Assembly (NCBI RefSeq): GCF_019279795.1
Contig: NC_056738.1
Location: forward strand, 480,154,281-480,218,280
Direction: 5' to 3'
Length of the DNA stretch: 64,000 bases
From: Protopterus annectens
Lineage: Eukaryota > Chordata > Ceratodontiformes > Protopteridae
Part shown: positions 1 through 12,643 of the stretch, piece by piece
Position numbering within the stretch: position 1 is the first letter of the stretch
Layout: each line of letters starts with the position of its first letter
Notes under the pieces: model-generated
Databases searched by the model: none
What the model was told of the DNA's origin: nothing
Seen by the model: only the letters and a program-made list of their open reading frames with translations
Position numbers and translations under genes: made by a program

Positions 1-2136
1 TAATTGAAGTAGATGCTGAAAACAAGAATAGTTGTTTTGCAGTCATAAAATTGCATCCCAGTAGCAATCTGCAGTTTGGTGGAATAAATACCATGAGTTT
101 GCCCACTGTTCTTCCTTGCATTTTCACATGTTCTTTTCTCTGTGACCTGTTGACAGGTATGGGAAGCACTGATGTATATTTAACTCCTAAACTTTGCTCC
201 TTTAATGGTAAGCCATCGGTCTGAAATTCTGTGACTTGCCATTGCTTTTCTAATGTCAGTTATGGTTAACTAATATATTAAGAACAATAGATATCAAACA
301 GGAGGGTTTTGCACAAAGCTCTCTGAATCATTTGACATGAGCTGTTATTTTTATTTCATTTAATTATTGCTGATGAAATAGATTGCACTTTAGGCATGAT
401 TCCTGAGGAAGTACATTATTCCAAACGGGGCATTTGCTTTCAAATCAAGACTTGATATTTCATTGGTTGTCCACAATGGATCATCATTTCTTGCTTTACA
501 AAAATATTTGACAGTTGTAGTTAAGCTATGCATATGTATTCATATTTTTTCATTTACTTATTTGGTATGCAATGTTTTAGTCTGTTGTATTGATGCTGCA
601 AAAAGACAGACAATCAGGTGAGCATTTATATCACATTATCGAAAGATGAAAATAGCGAACGCTATTTAATCAAACCTAAAATATCGAAACCACATAATAT
701 CAAACATTCAGAACAATGAATAAATCTATGGATAATGCCAAGCATAGTATATATATTAGAGCTGTTATAGTTATACTAATAAATGCCAGTTATGAATGGA
801 GCTACATAGGAGTGGATACATTCTGTATGTATTGGAGAGGGTAAAAGTGACAAACAGCTGTATCTCCTCCAGTAAGTTGTATGGTTTATAATATTACATT
901 GAAAGTAAGATAAACAAAAAATATTGTTATGGCAGGGTGGAAATGGGAGTAGGTTAGAAAAGGACTCAAAGCATTTGTCAGTTTGGATGCAATGAGTATT
1001 TTTTTTTTCAGAGAGAACAAAGAAGAGTCTCTTAGAGGTGCATTCTTAAGTTGTACCCTGTGTACTGAACTAAGAACTTCAAAAATGGAAGGCAGAATTA
1101 TGTCTTCAGTTTAGTACAGCTAAAGTGTATGGATAAATAACCTCAAAGTATTGAAACATGCTAAGCCAAAGTAAAAAATTTAAACAGCCAATAATCAGTT
1201 AAGCAAGAGTGAGATGCACATCACATCTGCTAATACAAGGTTTGATTTTTTTTTCTCTTATATCAAGTAGTTTTGTAAAAATGTTCCTAGATTAAAGTGT
1301 GCAAGCCTGGCTTTAAAAGCTATGATTAAGTGACTGCTGAAACCATATTAAATGTAGCAAATCATAATGCCTTAGAAATTTGAGTGATATATGTACTGGT
1401 GGGAAGGCAATAGGGGAGCTGTCTTCCCTTTCAGTGGTCAGTCCAGTAGGCTATGGCTGCATGTGGTAGAGACCCAGATATGTTGGAGGAAGGAAACATT
1501 GGCCATAATCATAATTGTTTGAACAACCTGCTTCTACATGGATCTGTTTAGTTGCTCTGGAGAGGAACACAAATAGCATTAGTACAATGGAACAAAGTAA
1601 AGGAATAAATACATAGACAGCAGGGTCAAGCCAGAAAATACACAGCTCGGAAATGAGTGAAGCAAAAGAAGAGATGAGGGCCAATGGGGAGTCCTAAAGG
1701 TGAAAAGTAGAGAAAGCAGAATTCAGGAATCAGTTCTAAAGTATGGAAGCAGAATACTTCAGACAGTGGGGGTTAAAACAGAGCAGAAAAATGAAAATAA
1801 TTTGACAACACTTTGAAGACAGACAGGACAACCAAAATCACATATGCACTGTAGGTGGTCCAAAGACTATGGCATAATTCAGTAAAAGGAAAGAAATAGT
1901 CAGTGCTATGATTCATAGGCAAAACAAGACAATAGTTGATATAGCAATATACATACATAAAAACCAGCAAACCAAGAAAATCAAATCCAATCAACTATAA
2001 TTTTTTAACTTTGCTGTTGAATCCTTTATCATATTTTTTTGCACCACCATAGTAATTACTTGTGCCTTACAGAAATAGAAATTGTTGATGATAGACTGGT
2101 ATAATAATCATATAAACTAAATAAAAGCAAAAAAGC
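1..2136. other. no gene seen; AT-rich intergenic DNA
   Basis: I find no coding homology, RNA gene or clear repeat boundary here. Open frames are short and look random. A small patch near 650-720 with repeated TCGAAA/ATCGAA words is reminiscent of the element at 34.2-35.2 kb and of 30.49-30.68 kb, but it is too short to classify. Confidence 0.5.
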
Positions 2137-2161
2137 TCACTCTTTCTCTCTCTCTCTCTCT
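2137..2161. repeat. (CT)n microsatellite
   Basis: Short, nearly pure CT tract. Confidence 0.8.
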
Positions 2162-4830
2162 ACTATAAACAATGCATTTTAACTAAAATTCAAAATAATT
2201 ACATATTGCAAAGAATCAGTCCCCTAATGACATGCCAAGGTAGAATCTTTACTGTCTTCACATTTTCACCTATCCATACCTAATGCCTGCCTTTGTTCTA
2301 TAACTTCACATCTCCATGCCTAAGTCACCAGTGCTCCGCTACTGCAATACCCCTGAATAAAAACATTCCCTTCATTTTATCTATCAACAACTTCTCCATT
2401 CAGTTTCTAGGCTTTTGAAGTCTGGAATGACTCTTGAGTCTCCCTATTACCCACCATAAGTTGTCACAAAGTCTTCTTTGATGTTGATTTTGAAATTACC
2501 CCTCTCCTTTTCTCCATTCCTGACAGTTTATGTCTGTTTACCTCTTAATGGCTCCCAGTGTCATTAATATCATATGTCTTTATTCCAGAATCCAACCTGC
2601 TTCTGCTGTTATAATTCTCAGTTAATAAATGTAATGAAATCCCTGGCCTGTTATTAAATATAGCTTCTCACATTCCCTTCTAGCACCTTGCAATTGATGC
2701 TTTTTCCACTATAATAAATATATGCGGACTTCTTGCCTTGCCCTCCCCATATTAGGTGTCAGGAGCCATCTCTGCAATACCCTTAGTTAATGGTCCAATT
2801 CCCCACATCTCATCAAATTCCTTATATTCATTCATCGGAATGTCTGGAGCTTCTTCATCATTTATATAGTTTACGATGTTTTCTTAGCAACTCTTCCATT
2901 CTTTCCCATTATATCCACATGAACTAATTTATTTTACTTTTGTTTATGCCAGACCACTTCTCCTATGCTATTCTTCAACTCTGTTTCCTTATGTTAAGAT
3001 GTATCTTCTCAGGTCTCTCATTTCACTCATCTAAAATTGAAAATTATTACACCATTCAAACATCAACAATTTCAGTTTCTATAATACCTCCTCTATAAGA
3101 CCATGAACTCACCCCATCATGAGTTAAAACCTCTTCTTCAGCCCTAATCTCATTGGTGACCAGCACTATTTTGGACCACCTCCTCTACTTGTCTCTAACC
3201 CCTCTACATCCCTATTTAAGTGTTGTCTCCAAAATTTTGCAATATTCAAAGTACCCCTTCATAATATCTAGTAGCATTTTTCCACTTGTTTCAGTTCCCT
3301 CCATTTCCCTTTCAGTTTTGCGTCATCACCCACATCACTTTGTAACTCCTGTGTCTCATATCCGTTGAAACAGGTTGAATGTTACTATATAATTGGAAAA
3401 ACAGTAGCTCCCATATTCCAATATCCCTACTGATTCATATCTTCTCCCATGCCACCTTATGAAATTTTATTCTAATCATCTGTCCATTCAGAAGCTGAAA
3501 ACCATACCTTCCAAGCCTGGCACATGACTCCATGATCAAAAGAACAGCTAGCAGAAAGACATAATTCTGTCTCCTCTAAGCACAGAAGACCTTCCCCATT
3601 TCTCTTGATGGCTACAGGTAAACAAGTCAGGCTATTACAATAATGCCCATATTTAAATTTTAGATAAGTTCCAGGTCTGAGGTAACATGCCAAGTGCACC
3701 CTATACAGCACAGAGAGCAAGCACCAAGATGTTCAAACTGGCCAGTACAACAACTTCACTGACAAAGAAAAATGAAGATTCAGATTGCAGGAACAACAAT
3801 TCTGCTTAAAAGAGTGGTTTATCAGTATCATAGACTCAATAGCCTCAGCTAGAAATGAACAAAAGCGAAGGCAGCAGTTCAGCTTAAAAAGTAGAAGTTC
3901 ATCAACAGATCAAACCAACAAGGTAGCCAAATAACTGCAATGTATCATTGATGGCTGACAGTGAACAACATAGCAGTCATCCTGTACAAAGTTTCCATTT
4001 TGTAATCACTAACAACAGAAATGAGCATGAGAAACATTTGAAAGCATGTCAAAATAGATTAATCTCCAGACAACTGCAAGCAAATCAGTCTCTGAAATTG
4101 GAAAGCTTTCAAAATAATGCATAATAATGCCTTAAGAGGTTATAATTAGTAAAAAAAAAACTGTGTTCAAAATACAGTTTTTACTTGCTCTACTTGATTA
4201 AGGAATGTGCCCCTGAAAGTGAAACGTTTCCGTGCAAGCTAAGCTCCTGTTGCACAGTGCGCATGTCGATTATGTCCTATCAACATGGAACTGTGATATG
4301 TTTCAATTATTGTGTTCAGCTAAAGAGACTGTGCATCACCAGAACTTATTTTAATGGGTCTCCAAATGTTTCATAATTCTTTTTAAAAACTTACACATAA
4401 TGGTCTGATGAGTTGTGGAACATTTTAAAGCATGCACTGTTAAGCTTGATTCACTGCTTAAAGAAGAAACAAACATGGCATCCAGCTGATTACTTTTAAA
4501 TTACTAAATGACAAAATACTTTTAGTGCTCTTCCTGACTCTTCCACCTTGTACAGTTAAGCCATTGCGTAATGATCTATTATTAATGTTGTTATCAATGT
4601 GCACATATATTCATACTGTATAGGTGTGTATGTGTATGTGTCTATAGATATTGTCATATTGTCATTGTTTTTATTGTAATGGCTCTTATTATTATTAATC
4701 ACATGCCAGTTGCCAGATACCATTAGCATATTTCTTGCCATTCTGTATGATTTCATTCGCTCATATCTATAAAGTGTCCAGTGGATTAAGTCTGTATTAT
4801 CTCCTGGGGAACTGACAGCATCATCTGTTG

Positions 4831-4835
<5 letters not shown>
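2162..4835. other. no gene supported; possible very old element remains
   Basis: No reading frame is convincing. The - strand of roughly 2.4-2.9 kb has a faint, multiply frameshifted resemblance to an LTR-retrotransposon integrase tail, which I could not support well enough to annotate. The rest shows nothing recognisable. Confidence 0.35.
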
Positions 4836-4874
<39 letters not shown>

Positions 4875-4876
4875 TG

Positions 4877-4941
<65 letters not shown>
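4836..4941. repeat. compound (TA)n/(GT)n microsatellite
   Basis: Two long TA tracts separated by a short GT tract. The open frames read across this stretch are products of the dinucleotide repeat, not genes. Confidence 0.9.
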
Positions 4942-4942
<1 letters not shown>

Positions 4943-5158
4943 GCTGCGGTGGTGGTGCTGCGGTAGTGTTGTCGCCTCACAGTAAGACATTGTCCTGTTC
5001 GATTCTTAGCTAAAGTGTCTTCTGTGTGGAGACATGCGTAAATGGCCGTAAGGTTGTGCGTCAGGGCTGGCAACTTGGTACGTAAAAATCTACTGCTAAT
5101 CATTAGCGGACCGGAGTTCCGCTGTGGTGACCCCCTAACTGGGAAAAGCCGAAAGATA
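4942..5158 (+). mobile_element. tRNA-derived SINE, HE1/V-SINE-like
   Basis: The head has RNA polymerase III-like promoter parts: a degraded A box in GTAGTGTTGTCGCC followed by a B box (GTTCGATTC, near 4998). The downstream body ends in the sequence CCGCTGTGGTGACCCC...GGGAAAAGCCGAAAGA. That ending is characteristic, from my knowledge, of tRNA-derived SINEs in fishes and sharks. The copy is inserted directly after a TA microsatellite and followed by TG-rich sequence, so target duplications cannot be seen. It is a non-coding passenger mobilised by LINE machinery. Family naming is from memory and not checked. Confidence 0.7.
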
Positions 5159-6346
5159 CAACAGCAATATGTATGTATATATAATATGTGTGTGTGCATA
5201 TGTGTGTGTATATATACACATTTAGGGATCTTGTTTATTTTCGTTTTGAGCAAGAACTTGCCCTTAATTTTGTTTTGGTTTGAGGTGAAGTGCAATTAAT
5301 CAGCCTATATTTGGAATAAAGGTGAGGAGCAATATTAAATAGGTTTGGTGCAATGTGTGGAGAGTGTAAAGAGGAAATATGGATAGGTGGTTAGAACAAC
5401 GTTGGAGAGATGTGAGATATTATTGAGTCATGGTAAGATGAAAGATGGTATAGCTGGAGAGGAAGAATAGAGGATAAGTAGCATAATTAAGTACAGGAAT
5501 CTGTATTTTATAGATGTCATGTGGTGGTGAAGTAGCAATGAAGAAGCAAGCAAGAAGTTGCAGGACAGTAGGAGATTCAGTGATGGTTGATTATGAAAGC
5601 TGGAATAGGACTGGTAAGGCGAGAAGTATTTTCTATAAAATAAGAGAGGTAGGTTGTCCTGGTATCTTCTATATAATGTAAAGAATAGAGGGGTATTAAA
5701 GGCTAGAGTATAATAATGAAGTAAAAATAAGTAGAAATCATGATTTATTTGGGAAAAGAAAAAGATACAATTTGGAATAGATGGGTACTATTATGGAGGG
5801 TTGTGGTTATAAATGAATGTAGTGCAAAACAGTGTGGGAGAAAAAAGACAGATGGGAATGGGGCTAAAAATTAGGAAAGTTGGGAACAAGTAACAGAAGT
5901 GAATGTATAGAAGTAGTAAGGCTATTTATGGAGGGTTTTGGAATAAGAGTCACAAGTGAAATGTGTGTGTAGGAAGCAAAATATTACAGTAAGAAGGGGT
6001 GTGTGGGAATTGGGGGTAGGGTAGGAGATCAAAGCAGTCTTTCCACCCTAAGGTCAATTTCCACCCTCAGGTCAATTTACAACTGAGAGCACTCATTTTA
6101 TAGCCAGGGGGAAAAAACAATTAACAAAGATGCAAGTAAAACAGTTTCTCTGTCATTTTCTTAGACTAAATAACTGGCATATGCAGTATAGTGTACTGGT
6201 CAAGTTAAAGGGAACAGTGACCAACTTAGTTTGTGGTCCTTAGAGTGCATGGAATATTTCCCAGGGACTTTCAATCACATAGGCATGTATTTAACTGAAC
6301 AAAGGTAATGCACAGCAAGGTTTTTCATGATAAATATGTTTACATG
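5159..6346. other. no gene seen; TG-rich then purine-rich DNA
   Basis: A short TG/TA microsatellite (about 5170-5220) is followed by a long purine-rich stretch with no open frame of note. It may be the antisense strand of a decayed LINE, but I could not identify a domain. Confidence 0.35.
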
Positions 6347-6650
6347 AAACACTAACAAAATTCTCAATACAGTTCTTGGTGTAGGGCCTTGTGGCTGAGG
6401 TCCTGCAGTATCAATGTCAAATGTAGTGACCACAAGCTATTAAACACTAATAACATTCACAGTACACTTGTAGGTGTAGGGCCTTGTGGTAGAGCTGCTG
6501 CAATATTGAGGTCAGATGCAGGGACCACAGGCTATTATAAACACTGACAAAATTCTCAATACATTTGTAGGTGTAGGAGCCTTGTGGCAGGGCTCTTCCA
6601 ATATCGAGGTCAGATGTAGTGACCAAAGGCTTTTAAACACTGACAGAATT
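6347..6650. repeat. 96-bp tandem repeat, three copies plus partial
   Basis: Unit starts recur at 6347, 6443, 6539 and 6635, a constant 96-bp step. Each unit carries the words GTGTAGGGCCTTGTGG and GTAGTGACCA with several substitutions, so this is an old local amplification. Confidence 0.85.
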
Positions 6651-8554
6651 AACTGATAAACACTATAATAAATTAAACTTGAATCTCATATACCCACATA
6701 CCTCATTAAATACATAAGTAAAAATCAGCAGTTATTCTAAGTTAAAAAGCCATGTAAATTGCAATACAATAGCAGCAGTAATACATTTTACAGTAAAATT
6801 AAATAACAGAATTGTCACGATCATGTTGGGCTGTAGACTACTATTAGAACAACTGATGTTTTTTTCCACTATTTATATTTTAAAACATATAAGTTGAGAA
6901 AGGCCAAACTGAATTGCTGACAAACTGACATTATGTAAGGTAATTTTATGAAACCAAAGAGAAAGGAACTTATTCTTTTTAGTTTAAAGAGGTAAGAACT
7001 AAGATTAAAAATTCACATTGACTAGACTTTCAGCCAGTTTAACTTCAATTTTTACCCTATGGGATAGGAAAAGAATACTTCTTGCGGCATTTTTGGAAAT
7101 AACATGCCTTGCTTTATATGCACTCTGCTCACCTCTAGCATTATATCAGCAATAATCTGTTTTTGCTCTCTGAAGTTCTGTTTTATGTTAATTTTGTGAC
7201 TGCATTACCTGCATATGCTATTATTTTAGAACAGGACTTTGCTTGTCTATGCTATCACTTTTGAATGACAACATATTTTACTACAAAAGAAATAAAACTG
7301 GAATTTTCCCTTAGTACATAGATAATACAGCTTAAATATCAAAATGAATGGCTATATTCAAGATTTAGATCAGGCCATTTTGTGCAGCATTAATCTCACT
7401 CATTTTTCCCTAAGACACTAAAAAAGATAGTGTAGCAATGAAACAAACATTAAGAAATTCTAGAAAATGCTTCTAACTTAAAGTGATGACACTGCTGTGT
7501 TATGTGTGAAGTATGAAACATGTCTGTTGAAGTCTAGCCCTTTATCAAGCTTTTTTTATACTCTGCAGCTTTTGGTAGACTAGTAGGTAGTGAATGATTG
7601 CTAGGGCATATAATTCTGATTGTTGAGTAGCGACTCAAGAGGGGGGAATTGATGCAATATCCCACATTCTATTTTACAGTAATGGCAATATGTTTTTTAC
7701 CCTAATAGAGCAACACTAAAGTGTGTGCTTTTCTAAGGCAGTATTAGATTTAATGTTTTCTTTAAAACTGTTTAAAACACTTGAAAATGCAAAATATAAA
7801 ATCAATTACTAGATTGTACTGCTTGATCAACTTTCTCTGTCCATTTTCCTACATTATAGATATGCATGAATTCTTTGTTAAACATATGCAATTTCTTTGT
7901 ACTTCACACAGTTATTTTATGAGCTCCCCTGTTTATGATTCTACAACCCCCCACAGGAAGGCTGCCCCGTGCATTTACATCTCTCTCTCTTTGCAGAAAT
8001 AGCGTGCTAGTAAGCATCATCCTATCTGCCTTCCTCTCTGTTTTTCACCTGTGCCACGTGTTCTTGAATGTGCCCTCCATGAAAAGGTGCTTCTTTCTTG
8101 GGCTTTACTAATTCTTCTGAAGTACTTAAAGGATAATTTCATGGAAGTTTTGAAACAAAAGTAACATTATTCAGTTTGTTATAGCCCAGAAAGTTATCTG
8201 ATAGGGCTGCCATATTAATTATGTTGTCATTTTACAGCCAAAGCATCTTCCTCCGACAGTGCACTTTATATGTCCACAGTATCATTCAATATGGATACAA
8301 AAGTTTCACTTTTGCCTTTTAACTGATATACATGTTATTAATGCAAATGATTGTTTTCATTGACTTCCTCTGTAGAGATTATTTCAAATTATTTTTGTTA
8401 GTGCCCAATGTCTAAAAAGACTTTTTATATTTTTTAAACATTCTGCCAAACATTAATCTAGACTTAATATGTTGCATTTTTTAATATATTGCATAGCCTG
8501 AGGTGTCAAATGGCCTGTCATTAAAAAATTCTACTAAGTATCTATGACATACAC
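6651..8554. other. no gene seen
   Basis: AT-rich sequence. I see no coding homology or repeat structure. Confidence 0.5.
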
Positions 8555-8693
8555 TTCAGACTTAGACTTAAAACAAAGTACATCCACTCTAAACAAACAC
8601 AGCCACTCCTTAAATGCTACAATACTGTAGGTTCTTATATTCGCCCAAAGAACACAAAGTAGGTAAATTCTGTATGCTTTAATTGTACAACTC

Positions 8694-8728
8694 GGTAAGC
8701 ACTTTCACCATATAGGCTTCATCAGACC
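8694..8728 (-). ncRNA. hammerhead-type motif, left arm of PLE A
   Basis: On the - strand: GGT, then CTGATGA, an imperfect stem II, GAAA, GTGCTT, then ACC. It is the inverted partner of the motif at 10094. The GGT/ACC pair would form stem I. The stem III palindrome AGCGCT of the other copies has become AGTGCT here. Confidence 0.55.
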
Positions 8729-9166
8729 ATGTGGTTACAAATGGATACAAAAGCTTAAATACCTAACCACATAATTACTCATGTTTAATTGATCAAAGTA
8801 ATGAGATGACATCATTTCCTTGAAACTTATAAAATCATGTGTTACCCTTTAAACTCATATTATAATGAATAAAATATGCATGCATTCAAACTATTATATA
8901 AAATAACAAAACTGAAATACAATAAAATGAAATTGAAAAATAAAACTAAAATTAATGAATAAAAGACTTCTGAACTATATGAGAACGTCTTAACCAATTT
9001 GTTCATCTTATATAAAGAATATAAATATATAAACATCATGCAGGAACAATGTAAAATTAAATCTGTGAACCCTACAGGTTAGGGCATAAAAATCACAATT
9101 TATTTAATAAAATACAATGAACTAACAACAGAATAATTCATTTAGTAGAAACAGATACATTGTTAA

Positions 9167-9405
9167 TCAAGTCACTTTTAGTCTCCTACTATATAATATA
9201 GGTTTTAAAGGCACTTTGTCATTAAGGCCAGGTTTTTTATCTGCTCTGCACCTAATGATCCATCTCACTTCACGACCTTCAGTGTAATTCTTAATGTCTC
9301 CACCCCGTATACTAGGGGTGATGACTTGTAATACTGAGAACCTGAATAAATGTACAGGTCCTGTTGTTGATGTGTGTCTTGCTAGTGCATTGTGTTTGTA
9401 ACCAG
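9167..9405 (-). pseudogene. PLE GIY-YIG endonuclease, C-terminal fragment
   Basis: Translated on the - strand, this reads FRFSVLQVITPSIRGGD, then REVRWIIRC, then KPGLND, and ends at a TGA at 9167-9169. That order (RGGD, an RE..WI block, then GLN) is the usual C-terminal block of Penelope-like elements, after the GIY-YIG core and zinc-binding region. Nothing upstream of it (reverse transcriptase or GIY-YIG motif) remains, so it is a fragment. The right arm repeats only the last few codons (SRRLKVT and stop near 9640). This fragment is what identifies the whole 8.6-10.3-kb insertion as a PLE. Confidence 0.8.
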
Positions 9406-10060
9406 TAAAATTAATGAGAGTTCTGGTTTGAATGGTTCTATAGAAACTTTAGAATGCAGCACCAGTGCAAATCCTCCGACACACTGCAACACTATGGAAA
9501 AATCAGTTTGGAGGAAAACTTTTCATCCCACCCATGGACAGGACAATAGTTCCAGTTCTTTTACCCCTTTCCCAATAGACCCACAACATCAGGCCAAACA
9601 GCAGAGGTCGTTCAGCAGAGGGATATTACATAGTAGGAGACTAAAAGTGACTTGATTAACAATGTATCTGTTTCTACTAAATGAATTATTCCATTGTTAG
9701 TTCATTGTATTTTATTAAATAAATTGTGATTTTTATGTCCTAACCTGTAGGGTTCACAGATTTAATTTTACATTGTTCCTGCATGATGTTTATATATTTA
9801 TATTCTTTATATAAGATGAACGAATTGGTTAAGATGTTCTCATATAGTTCAGAAGTTTTTTATTCATTAATTTTAGTTTTATTTTTCAATTTCATTTTAT
9901 TGTATTTCAGTTTTGTTATTTTATATAATAGTTTGAATGCATGCATATTTTATTCATTATAATATGAGTTTAAAGGGTAACACATGATTTTATAAGTTTC
10001 AAGGAAATGATGTCATCTCATTACTTTGATCAATTAAACATGAGTAATTATGTGGTTAGG

Positions 10061-10068
10061 TATTTAAG
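10061..10068 (+). promoter_or_regulatory. TATA-like box before PLE A hammerhead
   Basis: TATTTAAG sits 36 nt before the CTGATGA core. The PLE pieces at 18.5 and 46.6 kb have TATA-like words at 34-36 nt from the same point. Spacing conservation in three copies suggests a promoter, but function is inferred. Confidence 0.45.
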
Positions 10069-10093
10069 CTTTTGTATCCATTTGTAACCACAC

Positions 10094-10128
10094 GGTCTGA
10101 TGAAGCCTATATGGTGAAAGCGCTTACC
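10094..10128 (+). ncRNA. hammerhead-type ribozyme motif, right arm of PLE A
   Basis: GGT, CTGATGA (10097-10103), a weak stem II with a small loop, GAAA (10116-10119), GCGCTT, then ACC. GGT and ACC can form stem I, and AGCGCT is a self-complementary stem III as in PLE hammerheads. The core matches CUGANGA...GAAA exactly. Stem II is only two Watson-Crick pairs plus a wobble, so activity of this copy is doubtful. Confidence 0.6.
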
Positions 10129-10350
10129 AAGTTGTATGATTAAAGCATACAGAATTTATTTACTTTGTGCTTAGCTACTTTCTTTGAGCAAATATAAGAA
10201 CCTACAGTATCGTAGCATTTAAAAAGTGGCTGTGTTTGTTTCCAGTGGATGTACTTCGTTTTAACTTTTGCTACTTTTATTCTCCATACCATGGGAACAT
10301 TTACTCTGTGGGGGTGCTTTTTTACATTTTTACTTTAATTCAGACTTAGA

Positions 10351-12208
10351 GACTGTATTGACAATGTTCCTGGGCAATTTATATTTAGATTTAAGTTACT
10401 GAGCAGACTTTTACTGGCGATTTCCACAGAGGGAGTCTATGTCCCAGACCAACTGTAGTTCAAGGTCTGATTTCTTCCTTGATTCATCAGACAGAAGAAG
10501 ATATCAGGGTTTCAGTCACTCTGAAGGCAGATTAAGACTGCAGTAACAGAGTATTAGTGACTTTGCACTGGGCTTTGTATTAGTAACTTACTGAGTTTGT
10601 GTGATTGTAAAGTGACACTGGTTTTACCATATATGAATATTCACATATAGGCCCATAAAGACTTCCAAAATGAGAAAAAATCAACAAACTGTCTAAGCAT
10701 TACAGTGATAGATTAGTGAAATGAGGAACAGAACAAGTGAAACTAGTAAACTGTCAGCATGAGTTTACATGGAAGTAGTGGTCTCTTAATTCTTCTTTCG
10801 TACAATGCCTGCAGGAGGGACATTGATGTACAGCTGCTACTGTAACCAGATAGTCATCCCTTCGTTAGCATCCTTATATTACTCATTCTGCATGTGGATG
10901 GAGGTAGAAGAGATAGTTTAAACCTGCACTTGTCTCTTCTGCTCCTGGCTGGATAAGTTTATCCTTGACAATTGCCCTCACTGTATTTAAAGACAATGAT
11001 TAATTTTATGACATGGAATATTTACACTCTGGTAAACAACAAGTATTGGATATGAGCAGAAAGAAGAACTGTTAATTTTGCCAGAGAACCAGCGAGGGGT
11101 GATATCAACTTTTCACTTTCACCGTTTTATCCATTTTTAAACAGTTAAGTGCACAGGTGGCAGTGCTGCCCCTGAGAGATAATATGGGGTTTCTAATGTG
11201 AATAAGTAACTTAGTGGGAGAAAACATATGTAACTGGACGATGACACTTGACTCCTGGCCTCTACATTCTATACTGCTGCCCTGCGTCCGATCAAATTAA
11301 GTACAACAGAAAGAAGGAGGTAGGTGCTTCACCTTTTGCATGAAACAGAAACATGATGAAGACAAAAAGTATTCAAGGCATTTGCCTTTCCATCAAGAAC
11401 AACCTCACCAACTAGCTTACAGAGCTTTCCACCAAACTTATGAATGAATGCTAGCCTTTCAACTCAAAGCTAAGTGCTTTTCGGTATGTTACTATCATCA
11501 GTTTATATACTTGGTACTTAGTAGGTAAGATAATAGTTTAACTTTCTTTTCATTTCATTTTCATTTATTTCATTAGCACAGACACCAATCAAATTGTCTT
11601 TTAATATATAAATCTTCGCCAAAACACAGTTACAGCACTTAACATTGAATAAGCTGTAACACACACATTTAAAGCTCTATAATAAATCCAGTAATTCCTT
11701 TTTAATATAATCAAATAAAAAACTGTAAATTACAACTATAAGAAAGGCATTTTGGCAGTACACTTAAGCATATTTTGAGTTAGCATGCTTCCTAAATGTC
11801 TTTTTATTGTTCTATCTCTTGTTGGAGTAGAACATGCAGAATTATCTTCACTTCCAGTAGCCAGGTACTGTAAGAATAGATTAGTGGCATCATTGCTGTC
11901 AGATACCATGATGTAATACAGCTTGAAAAAAATTTATACCAAGCTTATCTGTAACTTGTTCAGACTATGACAGCACACTGAGCCTAAAATGGGACGGCAA
12001 CAGTAAACCTCAGTACAGTGTCATAAAGAACTATCAGCTTCTGACTAAAATGAAGCCTGCAGGCTAAACATTTCTATATCATAATCCACCTGAACTGACA
12101 AATAAAACATGCAATGCTTTTAACAGCAAAAGATAAAATGAGTTTAATAGCATGCATGGTTGCTACAGTTGAATGCATTTTCATGTAAGTGTACATATGT
12201 TGAAAAGC
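10351..12208. other. no gene seen
   Basis: No coding homology or structured repeat recognised. Confidence 0.5.
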
Positions 12209-12643
12209 AAAATGGATATAAAATTATAACTAAATGGATAAAAACAGTTATGACGCTATCTATTCTTTATAAGCAATTCAGTCGTATGGTAGCAAAAAGT
12301 ATTATGAGTTAGCAGTCAACTTATGTTTCACAATCTATTCCTGCAAGAAATTAGCATCTGCCTGCAAAAATGTTGTGTAAGAGTTCATTTTCTTAGCTGT
12401 TAAATACAAAAAAGTAGGATTCACAAAAATGGATACAAAATTATAACTAAATGGATAAAACTGGTTATGATGCTATCTATTCATTATAAACAATTCAGTT
12501 GTATGGTAGCAAAAAGTATTATGAGTTAGCAGTCAACTTATGTTTCACAATCTATTCCTGCAAGAAATTCGCATCTGCCTGCAAAAATGTTGTGTAAGAG
12601 TTCATTTTCTTAGCTCTTAAATACAAAAAAGTAGGATTCACAA
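12209..12643. repeat. 217-bp tandem duplication
   Basis: The stretch starting AAAATGGATA at 12209 is repeated from 12426, a 217-base step, and ends near 12643. The copies differ at only a few sites, so the event is fairly recent compared with the nearby element relics. No coding content. Confidence 0.9.

Larger units (their letters stand above)
8555..10350 (+). mobile_element. Penelope-like element A, inverted-arm insertion
   Basis: A 12-bp target duplication, TTCAGACTTAGA, lies at 8555-8566 and 10339-10350. Inside, the left arm (8567 to about 9190) is the reverse complement of about 9627-10266. The left arm starts exactly at the target duplication, while the right arm runs on for another 72 bases of tail (to 10338). 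The spacer between arms includes the C-terminal coding part of a PLE endonuclease on the - strand (see 9167-9405). Each arm has a hammerhead-type motif. I read the right arm as the sense copy with its 3' tail and the left arm as an inverted truncated copy added during integration. PLEs are retroelements with a reverse transcriptase, usually a GIY-YIG endonuclease, and terminal pseudo-LTRs that can hold hammerhead ribozymes. Confidence 0.85.

Noticed and set aside
2400-2900. Faint LTR-retrotransposon integrase resemblance on the - strand
   Set aside because: Only scattered residues match across several frame changes; no catalytic motif could be placed.
4786-5295. Long open frame over the TA/GT tracts and SINE
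   Set aside because: Composition of the dinucleotide repeats explains it (YIYIYI runs).
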